Shown here in pieces: positions 24,457 through 32,719 of a stretch of DNA of 64,000 bases. The position numbers and the translations under genes were made by a program. Where the stretch lies: assembly GCF_027498035.1 (NCBI RefSeq), contig NZ_CP114978.1, positions 1,736,001 to 1,800,000 on the forward strand. The letters run 5' to 3'. Numbering within the stretch: position 1 is the stretch's first letter; the number at the start of each line of letters is the position of its first letter. The DNA is from Pseudoxanthomonas sp. Its GTDB lineage: Bacteria; Pseudomonadota; Gammaproteobacteria; Xanthomonadales; Xanthomonadaceae. The notes beneath the pieces were generated by a model, which had not been told where the DNA came from, did no database searches, and saw only the letters and a list, made by a program, of their open reading frames with translations.

Positions 24457-26666
24457 TGCTTTGCCTCAACCGGAAGATCGGACTGGAGCGCGGGCGTGCC
24501 GTCGAACTGGTTGCCCGCGGCAAGCAGTGTCGGTGTGCCCACCGCATGGGTGAAGCGCACGGCGGCGCTGTCACGGAAGGTATTGCCTGTCAGCCGGGCA
24601 TGCTGCACGCCGTGCAGGCGCAACGACGCGTCCGTTTTGCGACCGACCTGGATGAACTGCGAATCGCGCACGTCCAGCGCCGGGCCGAAGGTGCTCTCGT
24701 CGGTGCCGCCGCGAGACAGGTCCAGCACCGGCCCGCCGATGCGGGTGAAGGTGGATCGTGCGATCTCCACGCGCTCGGCGTTGTAGGTACCGCCGTTGTC
24801 GGCGTCGGCCGCAGCGGCGATGACCCGGCCGCTGATGTCGCTGGCCTGCACGTTCCGCAGCGCGATCAGGTCGGCCATCGTGCCCTTGCCAGCGGCGATC
24901 ACGTCGAAGCCGCGATTGCCATCCATGTGCTGCAGCTGGCTGTCTTCGATGATCAGCGTGTAGTTGGCGGTGTTGCCACCATCGGCAATCCGCACGACCG
25001 CGTTGCCGGCTTCGTCCGGCGTCTGCACGCCGTCGATGCTGATGCGCGCCAACCGCAGGTCGCTGCCCGGATGCAGGTCGAACAGGGTTGGCCGGCTGAA
25101 GAACAGCTGCGCCCTGCCCGATGCCGGCCCCTGCAGGCTCAACGGCCGCGACAGCGCCAGCACTTCATTGACGGTGTAGCGGCCAGCCGCCAGTTGCAGG
25201 CGGTCACCGGGCCGGGCGGCTTTCACCGCGGCGGTCAGGGTGTCTTCGCCTGGTGCGACTTTGCGGATCGCACCACTGTCCAGCGTCGCGCGCACGACGT
25301 CCTTGGGATACCAGTCCACGCCGACCGCGTCGCGCGCGATCGGCGCCAGGTCGCGCGGCGCGCCGATGTCGTCCAGCGCCTTGGCCGGCACCTGTAGGCC
25401 CGTCATCGCGCGCGTCATCGTCACGGCCTGCGCCGTGACGCCGTTCGGAAAGCCCGTCGATGCGGCCAGGCTCTGCACGTTGCCTTCGAACGTAATGCCG
25501 CCGATGTCACCCTGCACCGCCAGCGGATCGTCCTTGCCGTTGACGATCAGGTTGTTGGCGAAGCGGCTGTCTTTCGGCGCGGCGTTGCGCTCGTCGTCCT
25601 TGCCGGTGCCCAGCAGCAGCTGGCGCACGTCGACCCAGGTGTTGCGCTCGATCACGGCATGATCAACCTGGGCGTAACGGTTCTTCGGCGCATCGACCGC
25701 GCCGTACATCACGCTCAGCGCAGCGGCGAAGTTCTCACCGGCCAGGCCTTCGAAGTAATTGTCACGGATGGTCTGGTGGCCGTTGATCACGCGCACGCCG
25801 CCGGTGTGGGCCTTGCCGCCGCCCAGGAACACGTTGCGCTCGACCAGGTTGCCGCTGCCATGGCGCAGCACCATCGAGCCACGCGAATGGAAGAACACGT
25901 TGCCACGATAGATATTGCCGCCGGACTTGTTGGAGACGATCTCCACCTCGCCATCGCATCCCTCGAACCAGTTGTCCTCCACCACCGTATGCGAATCGCT
26001 CAGCGAATCGTGGCTGGTGCCGACGCGGATGGTCTCGCCGCCGTTGGACCCAAGGTTGGGCCGCGGCCCGAACCAGTTGTGGTCGATGCGGTGGCGGTTG
26101 TCCAGGCCCTGTTCGTCATCGCGTACCACCACCAGCGTGGTGCCGCGGTTGGTCTTGCCCAGCAGCTGGTTGTGGTCGAAGCGGTTGTCGTGGCCGTACA
26201 GGGCGACCCAGTGGTCGGACTCATTGCGGTCGGGCTTGCTGTAGCCGTCGATCACCATGCCGGTCACGCGACTGTGGTCGGCGCGCTCGCTACGCGAGAG
26301 ACGGAACGACACCGCCTCGCCCCCCGGCGCCCAACCATCACGGAACACCAGGTTCGACACTTCCAGGTATTCGCCGGCCAGGCGCAGATCGGACTGACCA
26401 CTGAGGATCACCTTGCCCGGCGTCTGCGCGGTGAGCCTGATCGGCTGGCCGTCGCGCCCCTTGGCCTTGAAGACCAGGCGCGCGTCGCGCCAGGTGCCAT
26501 CGGCGAGCGTCACCGTGTCGCCCGGCTGGAGCGCGGCGACGGCGCGCTGGTACTGCGCCATGTCGTGAACCAGCAGCGTGCGTGGCTTGGGCGCCGATGC
26601 CGCCGATGCTTCTGTGGCGCCCAGCATAAGCAGCAAGGCCAACACGCCGGACGCTTGAAAACGCAT
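24453..26666 (-). CDS. PL6 alginate lyase (chondroitinase B-like beta-helix)
   Basis: A 737-residue exported protein and the first gene of the alginate operon. The start at 26666 is chosen because a GGAGG ribosome-binding site lies 6-10 bases upstream; the signal peptide then ends near ATEASAAS. The N-terminal parallel beta-helix carries EIVSNKSGGNIYRGN (Lys247) and RGSMVLRHGSGN (Arg268). Their 21-residue spacing is the same as between the catalytic Lys250 and Arg271 of chondroitinase B. A second beta-helical domain (about residues 420-735) makes this the long two-domain PL6 form. It should cut polymeric alginate, probably favouring mannuronate-guluronate or guluronate blocks; specificity cannot be read. 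Confidence 0.92.
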   Translation of the reverse strand: MRFQASGVLALLLMLGATEASAASAPKPRTLLVHDMAQYQRAVAALQPGDTVTLADGTWRDARLVFKAKGRDGQPIRLTAQTPGKVILSGQSDLRLAGEYLEVSNLVFRDGWAPGGEAVSFRLSRSERADHSRVTGMVIDGYSKPDRNESDHWVALYGHDNRFDHNQLLGKTNRGTTLVVVRDDEQGLDNRHRIDHNWFGPRPNLGSNGGETIRVGTSHDSLSDSHTVVEDNWFEGCDGEVEIVSNKSGGNIYRGNVFFHSRGSMVLRHGSGNLVERNVFLGGGKAHTGGVRVINGHQTIRDNYFEGLAGENFAAALSVMYGAVDAPKNRYAQVDHAVIERNTWVDVRQLLLGTGKDDERNAAPKDSRFANNLIVNGKDDPLAVQGDIGGITFEGNVQSLAASTGFPNGVTAQAVTMTRAMTGLQVPAKALDDIGAPRDLAPIARDAVGVDWYPKDVVRATLDSGAIRKVAPGEDTLTAAVKAARPGDRLQLAAGRYTVNEVLALSRPLSLQGPASGRAQLFFSRPTLFDLHPGSDLRLARISIDGVQTPDEAGNAVVRIADGGNTANYTLIIEDSQLQHMDGNRGFDVIAAGKGTMADLIALRNVQASDISGRVIAAAADADNGGTYNAERVEIARSTFTRIGGPVLDLSRGGTDESTFGPALDVRDSQFIQVGRKTDASLRLHGVQHARLTGNTFRDSAAVRFTHAVGTPTLLAAGNQFDGTPALQSDLPVEAKQ

Positions 26667-26713
26667 GCCACTCCTCCGTTGGGCCGCCCCTCCCAGGGCC
26701 ACCAGCGGGAGGG

Positions 26714-26741
26714 ATGGTAGCAGAGCAACCCAACCCGTCAA
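26714..26741 (-). promoter_or_regulatory. Putative promoter of the alginate catabolic operon
   Basis: Read on the minus strand, -35 TTGACG (26736-26741) and -10 TACCAT (26714-26719) are separated by 16 bp. Transcription would start near 26707, about 40 bases before the PL6 ATG. The -35 is inside one arm of the inverted repeat described for 26737-26875, so an operator-bound repressor would block it. Confidence 0.6.
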
Positions 26742-26875
26742 CCAATTTGCCAGTCCAACTTTTGTCTAACTGGAAAACAATATTGGCGCATTTATATGCT
26801 GCAAGTGCACATATTTATGTCGATTTATTGCCAGACCAATAGACCTTAGTAGAGTTTCAGACCAATTGGTTGACA
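26737..26875. promoter_or_regulatory. Divergent operator region of the alginate locus
   Basis: An AT-rich island in GC-rich DNA. GTCAACCAATT at 26737-26747 is repeated as a perfect inverted copy at 26864-26874. The right copy extends into the palindrome ACCAATTGGT (26861-26870), immediately followed by a consensus -35 TTGACA (26870-26875) for the TBDT. Three related direct motifs occur at 26746-26759, 26827-26840 and 26853-26866 (core CAG-N-CCAA). The centre one, ATTGCCAGACCAAT, resembles the TTGGT-ACCAA operators of FadR/UxuR-type GntR regulators of uronate use. The GntR gene at 30035 is the obvious candidate ligand. Confidence 0.6.
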
Positions 26876-26944
26876 TACGAAGAAAGTCGGTGAAACCTGC
26901 CGCCGGCCCGATCCACGTCGGCATTACTCTGGGAGGAGATCACC

Positions 26945-29926
26945 ATGCGGCACCACTTCGGAGGCCCGATCCACGGGCGTATCCGCCCCAACGCGCTTTG
27001 CAGCGCCCTGATGTACGCCCTGCTCGCCTCGACCAGTGGCGCAGCCATGGCCCAGACCAGCTCGCCGGCCAATCCGTCGACCAGCCCGGCGGCCAGCCCG
27101 GCGGCCAACACCCCGGCCGTGGCAACGACACCGGCGCAAGACAGCACCCAGGCCGCAGCCGACCCGACCACACTGGACCAGGTCCAGGTCACCGGGGTGC
27201 GCGCCTCCATCCAGTCGTCCATCGACAAGAAGCGCGATGACACGGTGATCTCCGACGTGCTGTCGGCGCAGGACATCGGCGACCTGCCGGCGCCCTCGCT
27301 GGCCGACGCCATCGAGACCCTGACCGGCGCCGCCTCCACCCGCGACAAGACCGGCGCATCGGAAATTTCGATCCGCGGCCTCGGCGCGTTCCTGAGCAGC
27401 ACCAACTTCAACGGCCGCGAGATCACCAACGGCAGCGGCGACCGCTCGGTCAACTTCAACATGTTCCCCGCCGAGCTGATCAACACGGTGGCCATCTACA
27501 AGACCCAGCGCGCCGACCTGATCGAAGGCGGCGTCGCCGGCACCATCGGCCTGGAGACCGTCAAGCCACTGGACTACGGCAAGCGCGCGGTCCAGCTGGA
27601 CGCCAAGGGCACCTGGGCCGAATACGACAACAAGTTCCGCGACAAGGACGGCATCGGCTGGCGCGGCACCGGCAGCTACATCGACCAGTTCGAATTCGCC
27701 AACGGCGGCAAGCTGGGCGTGTCGCTGGGCATCCAGGCGCTGGACGGCAGCGACCCGGAAGAGAGCATGACCAGCGGCTCCACCTGGTATGCCTGCGACG
27801 GCACCCAGGTGAACTACACCGGCAACTGCAGCGAGGTCGATGGCAACCAGGTTGCCGCCGGTGCGCCGTATTACCTGGCGCCAAGCAGCCGCATCTATCG
27901 CCTCAAGCAGGAGCGCAACGACCGCCAGAGCGAATTCGCCTCGGTGCAGTGGCGACCCAACGACGTGGTCGAGCTCAACGTCGATTACGAACACACCGAC
28001 CGCAACTGGCACGAGAACCGCTCGGACCTGAGCCTGTCCAATACGCGTCGTTCGATCAACGACCGCGTGGTCGATGAAAACGGCGTGCTGCAGAGTTTCT
28101 CCGGCAGCACCTCGATCGATTCGACCTCGACCAAGTACGACCGCAACGAGGAATACACCGGCGGCGGCGTGAACCTGATCCTGCGCCCGTCCGCAGCCTG
28201 GGAGATCTCCACCGACCTGTCCTATTCGCACACGCTGCGCCAGGACACCCAGCGCATCACCCGCCTGCGGGCCAACCGCAACGGCATCGACGGTGTCACC
28301 CCGGGCATCAGCAGCGGCACCACCGGCTATGTCAATTACGACTGGGTCAACGATGGCGATATCCCGGGCATCACCCTGGACCCTGCGTTCGACCCCAACA
28401 ACGCCGATGCCTATACCGGTGCGGCGCAGGTCAGCTCGCGCGAAACCGACAACGAGCACACCATCCGCGCCGGCCGGTTCGACGTGAGCTACATGCCCGA
28501 AGACGGCTTCCTGACGAAGATCAAGGCGGGGCTGCGTGCGGCCGAGGCCGATTACACCTACTTCGACAACACCGTCACCACGGCCATCAGCTCCACCACC
28601 GCCGCCGGTCGCGCGCAGATCATCGCGGCCAACCAGGCGTGTCGTACCGCGTTCCCGCAGAGCGATTTCCTCGAAGACGGCGGCAGCGGCAACACGATCA
28701 GCAGCTGGGCCTACTTCGATCCGAGCTGCCTGTACGAGACCCTGACCGGCAGCAGCGATCTCAACATCGACACCAACCTGGTCGATCCGAGCAACGTCGA
28801 TGTAACCGAGAAGACCAAATCGCTGTACCTGATGGGCGAGTTCCGCAGCGAGCTGTTTGGCATTCCCTACTCCGGTAACGCCGGCGTGCGCTGGGTCAAG
28901 ACCGACGTGCGTTCGGCCGGTGCCCGCACCGATCTGGTCATCACCGACAACGGCGACGGCACCATCCAGCTCGATTCCACCGGCAACTACCAGACCAGCG
29001 TGTTCAAGGCCGGCAACGACAAGCTGCTGCCCAGCATCAACGCTGCGTTCGAACTGCACCCGGACCTGCTGCTGCGCGTGGCGGCCTATCGCGCGATGTC
29101 GCGCCCGGACATCGCCGCCCTGGGCGCCGGCCGCACCATCACCGTCACCAATGGCGAGAGCTACGCCAACCTGGCCGACGCGCTGGATGGCATCACCGCC
29201 GCCGGCAACCCGGCTGCCGAACCGCTGATGTCATGGAATGGCGATGTGTCGCTGGAGTGGTACCCGAACGCCGACACCATCCTGGCCGGCGCGTTGTACT
29301 GGAAGCAGTTCAACGGCGGCACCCAGACCGCGCTGGTCAACGAGGCCTACAACATCAACGGCCAGAGCGTGATCGTGCCGGTGCGACAGGAAGTCACCAC
29401 CGATGAAAAGAGCACGCTGACCGGTTTCGAGCTGAGTGCCTCGCACCGGTTCTCGTACCTGCCCAAGCCCTTCGATGGCCTGGGCTTCAAGGTCAGCTAC
29501 AACTACGCCGATGCCAACTACGAAACCCAGGACCCGCGCCTGGGCGAGCAGCTCGACACGGCCACTGGCCTGGTCACTCCGGCCATCGTCGCGCCGGCAG
29601 GCCTGAGCGGCTATTCGCGCCATGTGCTGTCCGGTTCGCTGTACTGGGACATCGGCAAGTTCAGCATGCAGGCGATCGGCAAGTTCCGCTCGCACTACTA
29701 CCAGGACTTCACCGGCAACGCGGCCCAGCAGAACCGCTATTACGGCGACAACACTGCGGTGGATTTCCGCGCCAGCTACCGGTTCGACAAACACCTGTCC
29801 ATGTCGCTGGAATTGATGAACCTGACCAACGAAGCACGCGTGGCGTACCAGCCCGAATATGGCAACTTCCGCGAATACGTCACCTACGGGCGACGTGCAT
29901 ATCTCGGTGTACGATATCGTTTCTGA
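26945..29926 (+). CDS. TonB-dependent receptor, probable alginate oligosaccharide importer
   Basis: A 993-residue outer-membrane receptor with a strong GGAGGAG ribosome-binding site. The signal peptide ends at about residue 36 (SGAAMAQ). A low-complexity Pro/Ala/Thr/Ser stretch follows, then a TonB-box-like segment (LDQVQVTGVR) and the plug domain (DVLSAQDIGDLPAPSLADAIETL, split by the usual Gly-rich turns). The C-terminal barrel ends in YLGVRYRF with terminal Phe. This matches the Caulobacter/Xanthomonas type of carbohydrate TBDT. It is divergent from the alginate operon and shares its control region, so alginate fragments are the likely cargo. A T-tailed terminator follows the stop. Confidence 0.92.
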   Translation: MRHHFGGPIHGRIRPNALCSALMYALLASTSGAAMAQTSSPANPSTSPAASPAANTPAVATTPAQDSTQAAADPTTLDQVQVTGVRASIQSSIDKKRDDTVISDVLSAQDIGDLPAPSLADAIETLTGAASTRDKTGASEISIRGLGAFLSSTNFNGREITNGSGDRSVNFNMFPAELINTVAIYKTQRADLIEGGVAGTIGLETVKPLDYGKRAVQLDAKGTWAEYDNKFRDKDGIGWRGTGSYIDQFEFANGGKLGVSLGIQALDGSDPEESMTSGSTWYACDGTQVNYTGNCSEVDGNQVAAGAPYYLAPSSRIYRLKQERNDRQSEFASVQWRPNDVVELNVDYEHTDRNWHENRSDLSLSNTRRSINDRVVDENGVLQSFSGSTSIDSTSTKYDRNEEYTGGGVNLILRPSAAWEISTDLSYSHTLRQDTQRITRLRANRNGIDGVTPGISSGTTGYVNYDWVNDGDIPGITLDPAFDPNNADAYTGAAQVSSRETDNEHTIRAGRFDVSYMPEDGFLTKIKAGLRAAEADYTYFDNTVTTAISSTTAAGRAQIIAANQACRTAFPQSDFLEDGGSGNTISSWAYFDPSCLYETLTGSSDLNIDTNLVDPSNVDVTEKTKSLYLMGEFRSELFGIPYSGNAGVRWVKTDVRSAGARTDLVITDNGDGTIQLDSTGNYQTSVFKAGNDKLLPSINAAFELHPDLLLRVAAYRAMSRPDIAALGAGRTITVTNGESYANLADALDGITAAGNPAAEPLMSWNGDVSLEWYPNADTILAGALYWKQFNGGTQTALVNEAYNINGQSVIVPVRQEVTTDEKSTLTGFELSASHRFSYLPKPFDGLGFKVSYNYADANYETQDPRLGEQLDTATGLVTPAIVAPAGLSGYSRHVLSGSLYWDIGKFSMQAIGKFRSHYYQDFTGNAAQQNRYYGDNTAVDFRASYRFDKHLSMSLELMNLTNEARVAYQPEYGNFREYVTYGRRAYLGVRYRF

Positions 29927-29931
29927 AGATA

Positions 29932-29963
29932 GCGGCGCGGCCCCCGGGCTGCGCCGTTTTTTT
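29932..29963 (+). terminator. Rho-independent terminator after the alginate TBDT
   Basis: An 11-bp GC-rich stem with one G-T pair (CGGCGCGGCCC and GGGCTGCGCCG), followed directly by seven T residues (29957-29963). It separates the TBDT from gntR, so gntR probably has its own promoter or depends on read-through. Confidence 0.85.
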
Positions 29964-30034
29964 GAGCCGCGGCCCCAGGATTGGGCACACTGCCCAGCAT
30001 CGGAACCGGAAGCCAACACACAGGTCTTGCAAGC

Positions 30035-30778
30035 ATGTCGGAGAATCGTCTCTACCAGTCCATCGCCGCGGAAATCCTCAAGCTGATCGAAGCGGGGGAA
30101 TTTCCACCGGGCTCGCGCCTGCCGGGCGAGCGTGACCTGGCCGAACGCTTCGGTGTCAGCCGCGTCACCATCCGCGAGGCGGAAATCGCGCTGGAAGCGC
30201 AGGGCTGGATCGCCATCAAGACCGGTTCGGGCGTGTATGTGCGTGCGCGCCCATCCACGGCCACCGGATCGCTGCCCGATGTCAGCGCGTTCGACCTGAC
30301 CGCCGCCCGCATCATGATCGAAGCCGAAGCTGCGGCCCTGGCTGCCAGCCGCATCACCGACACCGAAGTGATCGAACTGGAAGGCCTGCTGGCCGCGATG
30401 ATCGACCCGGCCGCCAGCGAGGCCGAGCACAACGAGCACGACCGCAAGTTCCACCTGGCCATCGCCCGCATCTGCGGCAATCCGGTGGTCGAATACTGCA
30501 TCCAGCAGATCTGGCGCATGCGGACCGAGCTGCCGCGGGTCAAGCAGGTCTATGCGCGGGTCTGCCACGACGATGGCAACGCCAAGACCGATGAGCACAC
30601 CGCGATCCTGGATGGCCTGAAGGCGCGCGATCCGGCCGCGGCGCGCAATGCGATGCGCGGGCATTTCCAGCGCCTGTTCGAATCGATGCTGGAAGCGACC
30701 GAAAGCGAGGCGCTGGCCGAGATCCGCCGTCGCACCCAGGAAGACCGCGAGCGCTTCCTGGCGACCACGCGGATCTGA
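30035..30778 (+). CDS. GntR-family (FadR subfamily) transcriptional regulator
   Basis: A 247-residue regulator. The winged helix (residues ~1-75) includes FPPGSRLPGERDLAERFGVS and RVTIREAEIALEAQGW. The all-helical FCD effector domain has the His-rich metal/ligand pattern NEHDRKFHLAIARICGNPVV and a later DEHTAILDGLKARD. This matches UxuR/ExuR-like regulators that bind uronates or their KDG products. It follows the alginate TBDT, and the divergent promoter region holds UxuR-like motifs, so it most likely represses the whole locus until a breakdown product binds. The start at 30035 (MSENRLYQSIAAEI) fits the family. Confidence 0.9.
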   Translation: MSENRLYQSIAAEILKLIEAGEFPPGSRLPGERDLAERFGVSRVTIREAEIALEAQGWIAIKTGSGVYVRARPSTATGSLPDVSAFDLTAARIMIEAEAAALAASRITDTEVIELEGLLAAMIDPAASEAEHNEHDRKFHLAIARICGNPVVEYCIQQIWRMRTELPRVKQVYARVCHDDGNAKTDEHTAILDGLKARDPAAARNAMRGHFQRLFESMLEATESEALAEIRRRTQEDRERFLATTRI

Positions 30779-30867
30779 GGCCGCCACCCATGCGACCTTC
30801 GCCGACTGGCACCACCACGCCACGGCGCTAGACTTCTGCGCACCCGGCACGGAAGACTGCTTGATCC

Positions 30868-31473
30868 ATGACGTTCACCGATGCCCCCCTGCACGGCCTG
30901 GTCCTGGCCGGCGGCTACAGCACCCGCATGGGGCGCGACAAAGCCCAGCTCAGCTATGGCAGGCAGCCACAGCTGCAGGCCGCGTTCGCGGTACTGCAAA
31001 CGGTGGTGGCGCATTGCCATGTCTCAGTGCGTGCCGACCAGCGCGATGAGCCCTTGCGCGCGCGTTTTCCGCAGATCGTCGATGCGCGCACCGACATCGG
31101 CCCGGCCGCCGGCCTGCTGGCCGCACACGCCGCCGCGCCCGAGGCCGCGTGGCTGGCCGTGGCCTGCGATCTTCCACTGCTGGATGCCGACACGCTGGAA
31201 CAGCTGATCGCCGCCCGCGAACCCGGCTTCGCCGCCATCGCGTTCCGCAGCGCCCACGACGGGCTGGCCGAACCGCTGTGCGCGATCTGGGAACCGCTCG
31301 CCCTGCAGCGACTGCAACGGCAGGTCGACGACGGGCGTTACGGGCTGCGCAGCGTGCTGGCCGGCGATGACGTCCGCCTGTTGCCGCTACCGACGCCGCA
31401 TGTGCTCGACAATGCAAACACCCCGGACGACCGCGCGGCGCTGCTTCGCCGCAGCGTGCTTGACCATGGCTGA
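30868..31473 (+). CDS. mobA: Molybdenum cofactor guanylyltransferase
   Basis: A 201-residue nucleotidyltransferase that joins GMP to molybdopterin to make the MGD cofactor used by formate dehydrogenase/DMSO reductase-type enzymes. The GTP-binding motif is LVLAGGYSTRMGRDKAQL, followed by DIGPAAGLLAAHA and the metal-binding CDLPLLDADTL. The ORF overlaps moeA by 8 bases. It stands 89 bases after gntR with no visible terminator. Confidence 0.92.
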   Translation: MTFTDAPLHGLVLAGGYSTRMGRDKAQLSYGRQPQLQAAFAVLQTVVAHCHVSVRADQRDEPLRARFPQIVDARTDIGPAAGLLAAHAAAPEAAWLAVACDLPLLDADTLEQLIAAREPGFAAIAFRSAHDGLAEPLCAIWEPLALQRLQRQVDDGRYGLRSVLAGDDVRLLPLPTPHVLDNANTPDDRAALLRRSVLDHG

Positions 31474-32719
31474 TCCGTGCGCGACCAACACCGGCCTGCT
31501 GCGCCATGCCCAGGCCCTGGCACGGCTGCTCCAGCACGCAGCCGTGTTGCCCGCTGAAGCCTGCGCCGCACAGGACGCCGGCGGACGCGTGCTGGCGCAG
31601 GACGTCCTTGCGATCAGCGCCCTGCCCGCGTTCGACAACGCGGCCATGGATGGTTTCGCCCTGCATGGCGAAGGACAGACATTGTCTGCCGGCAGCGTGC
31701 TGGCCATCGCCGGCACCGTCGCCGCCGGTGACGCACCACCCGCACAGATCGCCCAGGCCTGGGAAATCATGACCGGTGCACCGCTACCGCCCGGCACCGA
31801 CACCATCGTCCCGGTCGAGCGCACCGAGCGCGTCGACGCACGGCATGTGCGGCTGCTGGACGACGTCCGCAGCGGCCAGCACCTGCGCCGCCAGGGCAGC
31901 GACATGCAACCGGGCGAACATCTGGCCCAGGCCGGCCAGCGCGTGGATGCCACCGTGCAGATGCTGCTGGCCGCGCAGGGCATCACCGAGGTGCAGGTGC
32001 GCGCGCGCCCACGCGTGGCGATCCTGAGCACGGGCAAGGAGCTGGTCGATGACCCGGCGGTCGCACTGCAGCCGGGCCAGATCCGCGCATCCAACGGCCC
32101 GTATCTGGCCGCCGCACTGGAAGAAGCCGGTGCGTGCGTCATCGCCCATCACACGCTCGGCGACGACCCCGCAGACTTCGCTGCACGGCTTGCACGGCTC
32201 GCCCCCGACGTCGACCTGATCCTGACCACCGGCGCGGTGTCCGCCGGCATCCACGACTTCATCCCCGCCGCGCTGCAGGCGGCCGGGGCGACCCGGCTCT
32301 TCCACAAGACCGCAATCCGTCCGGGCAAGCCCTTGCTGGCCGCGCAGTTTCCGTCCGGCGCGCTGGTGCTGGGATTGCCAGGCAACCCGGTCGCCACCGC
32401 GGTCTGTTTCCGTTTCTTTGCGGTGCCGTTGCTGCGTGCCTGGCAGGGCCTGGCCGAAGAACGTCCGCTACGCGCGCGCCTGGCTGCCGACTGCCAGGGA
32501 CGCACCGGCTTCCGCCAGTTCCTCAAGGCCCGCGTGGATCACGATGCGCAGGGCCAGTTGCAGGTGCAGGTGCTGACCGGGCAGGAGTCGTTCCGCATCG
32601 GCGCCCTGCTGCACGCCAACGCCTGGGCGGTGATCGACGAGGAGGCCGGCCTGCTGCCGGCCGGCACACCGATCGAAGTGCTGCCGCGCGACGCAGGCGG
32701 CCGCTGGCACTTCGACTAG
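31466..32719 (+). CDS. moeA: Molybdopterin molybdenumtransferase
   Basis: A 417-residue protein that inserts molybdate into adenylylated molybdopterin. The substrate loop is PAFDNAAMDGFALH, followed by GEIMTGA-like WEIMTGAPLPPGTDTIVPVE, the domain III motifs ILSTGKELV and TTGAVSAGIHDF, and the conserved GLPGNPVA. The start at 31466 lies inside mobA. The stop codon overlaps the stop codon of the converging molybdoenzyme gene (positions 32716-32719), leaving no room for a terminator between them. Confidence 0.94.
   Translation: MADPCATNTGLLRHAQALARLLQHAAVLPAEACAAQDAGGRVLAQDVLAISALPAFDNAAMDGFALHGEGQTLSAGSVLAIAGTVAAGDAPPAQIAQAWEIMTGAPLPPGTDTIVPVERTERVDARHVRLLDDVRSGQHLRRQGSDMQPGEHLAQAGQRVDATVQMLLAAQGITEVQVRARPRVAILSTGKELVDDPAVALQPGQIRASNGPYLAAALEEAGACVIAHHTLGDDPADFAARLARLAPDVDLILTTGAVSAGIHDFIPAALQAAGATRLFHKTAIRPGKPLLAAQFPSGALVLGLPGNPVATAVCFRFFAVPLLRAWQGLAEERPLRARLAADCQGRTGFRQFLKARVDHDAQGQLQVQVLTGQESFRIGALLHANAWAVIDEEAGLLPAGTPIEVLPRDAGGRWHFD

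Noticed and set aside
26924..29059. 711-codon minus-strand ORF opposite the alginate TBDT
   Set aside because: Val/Gly/Ala/Asp-rich shadow of a receptor gene with signal peptide, plug and barrel on the plus strand.
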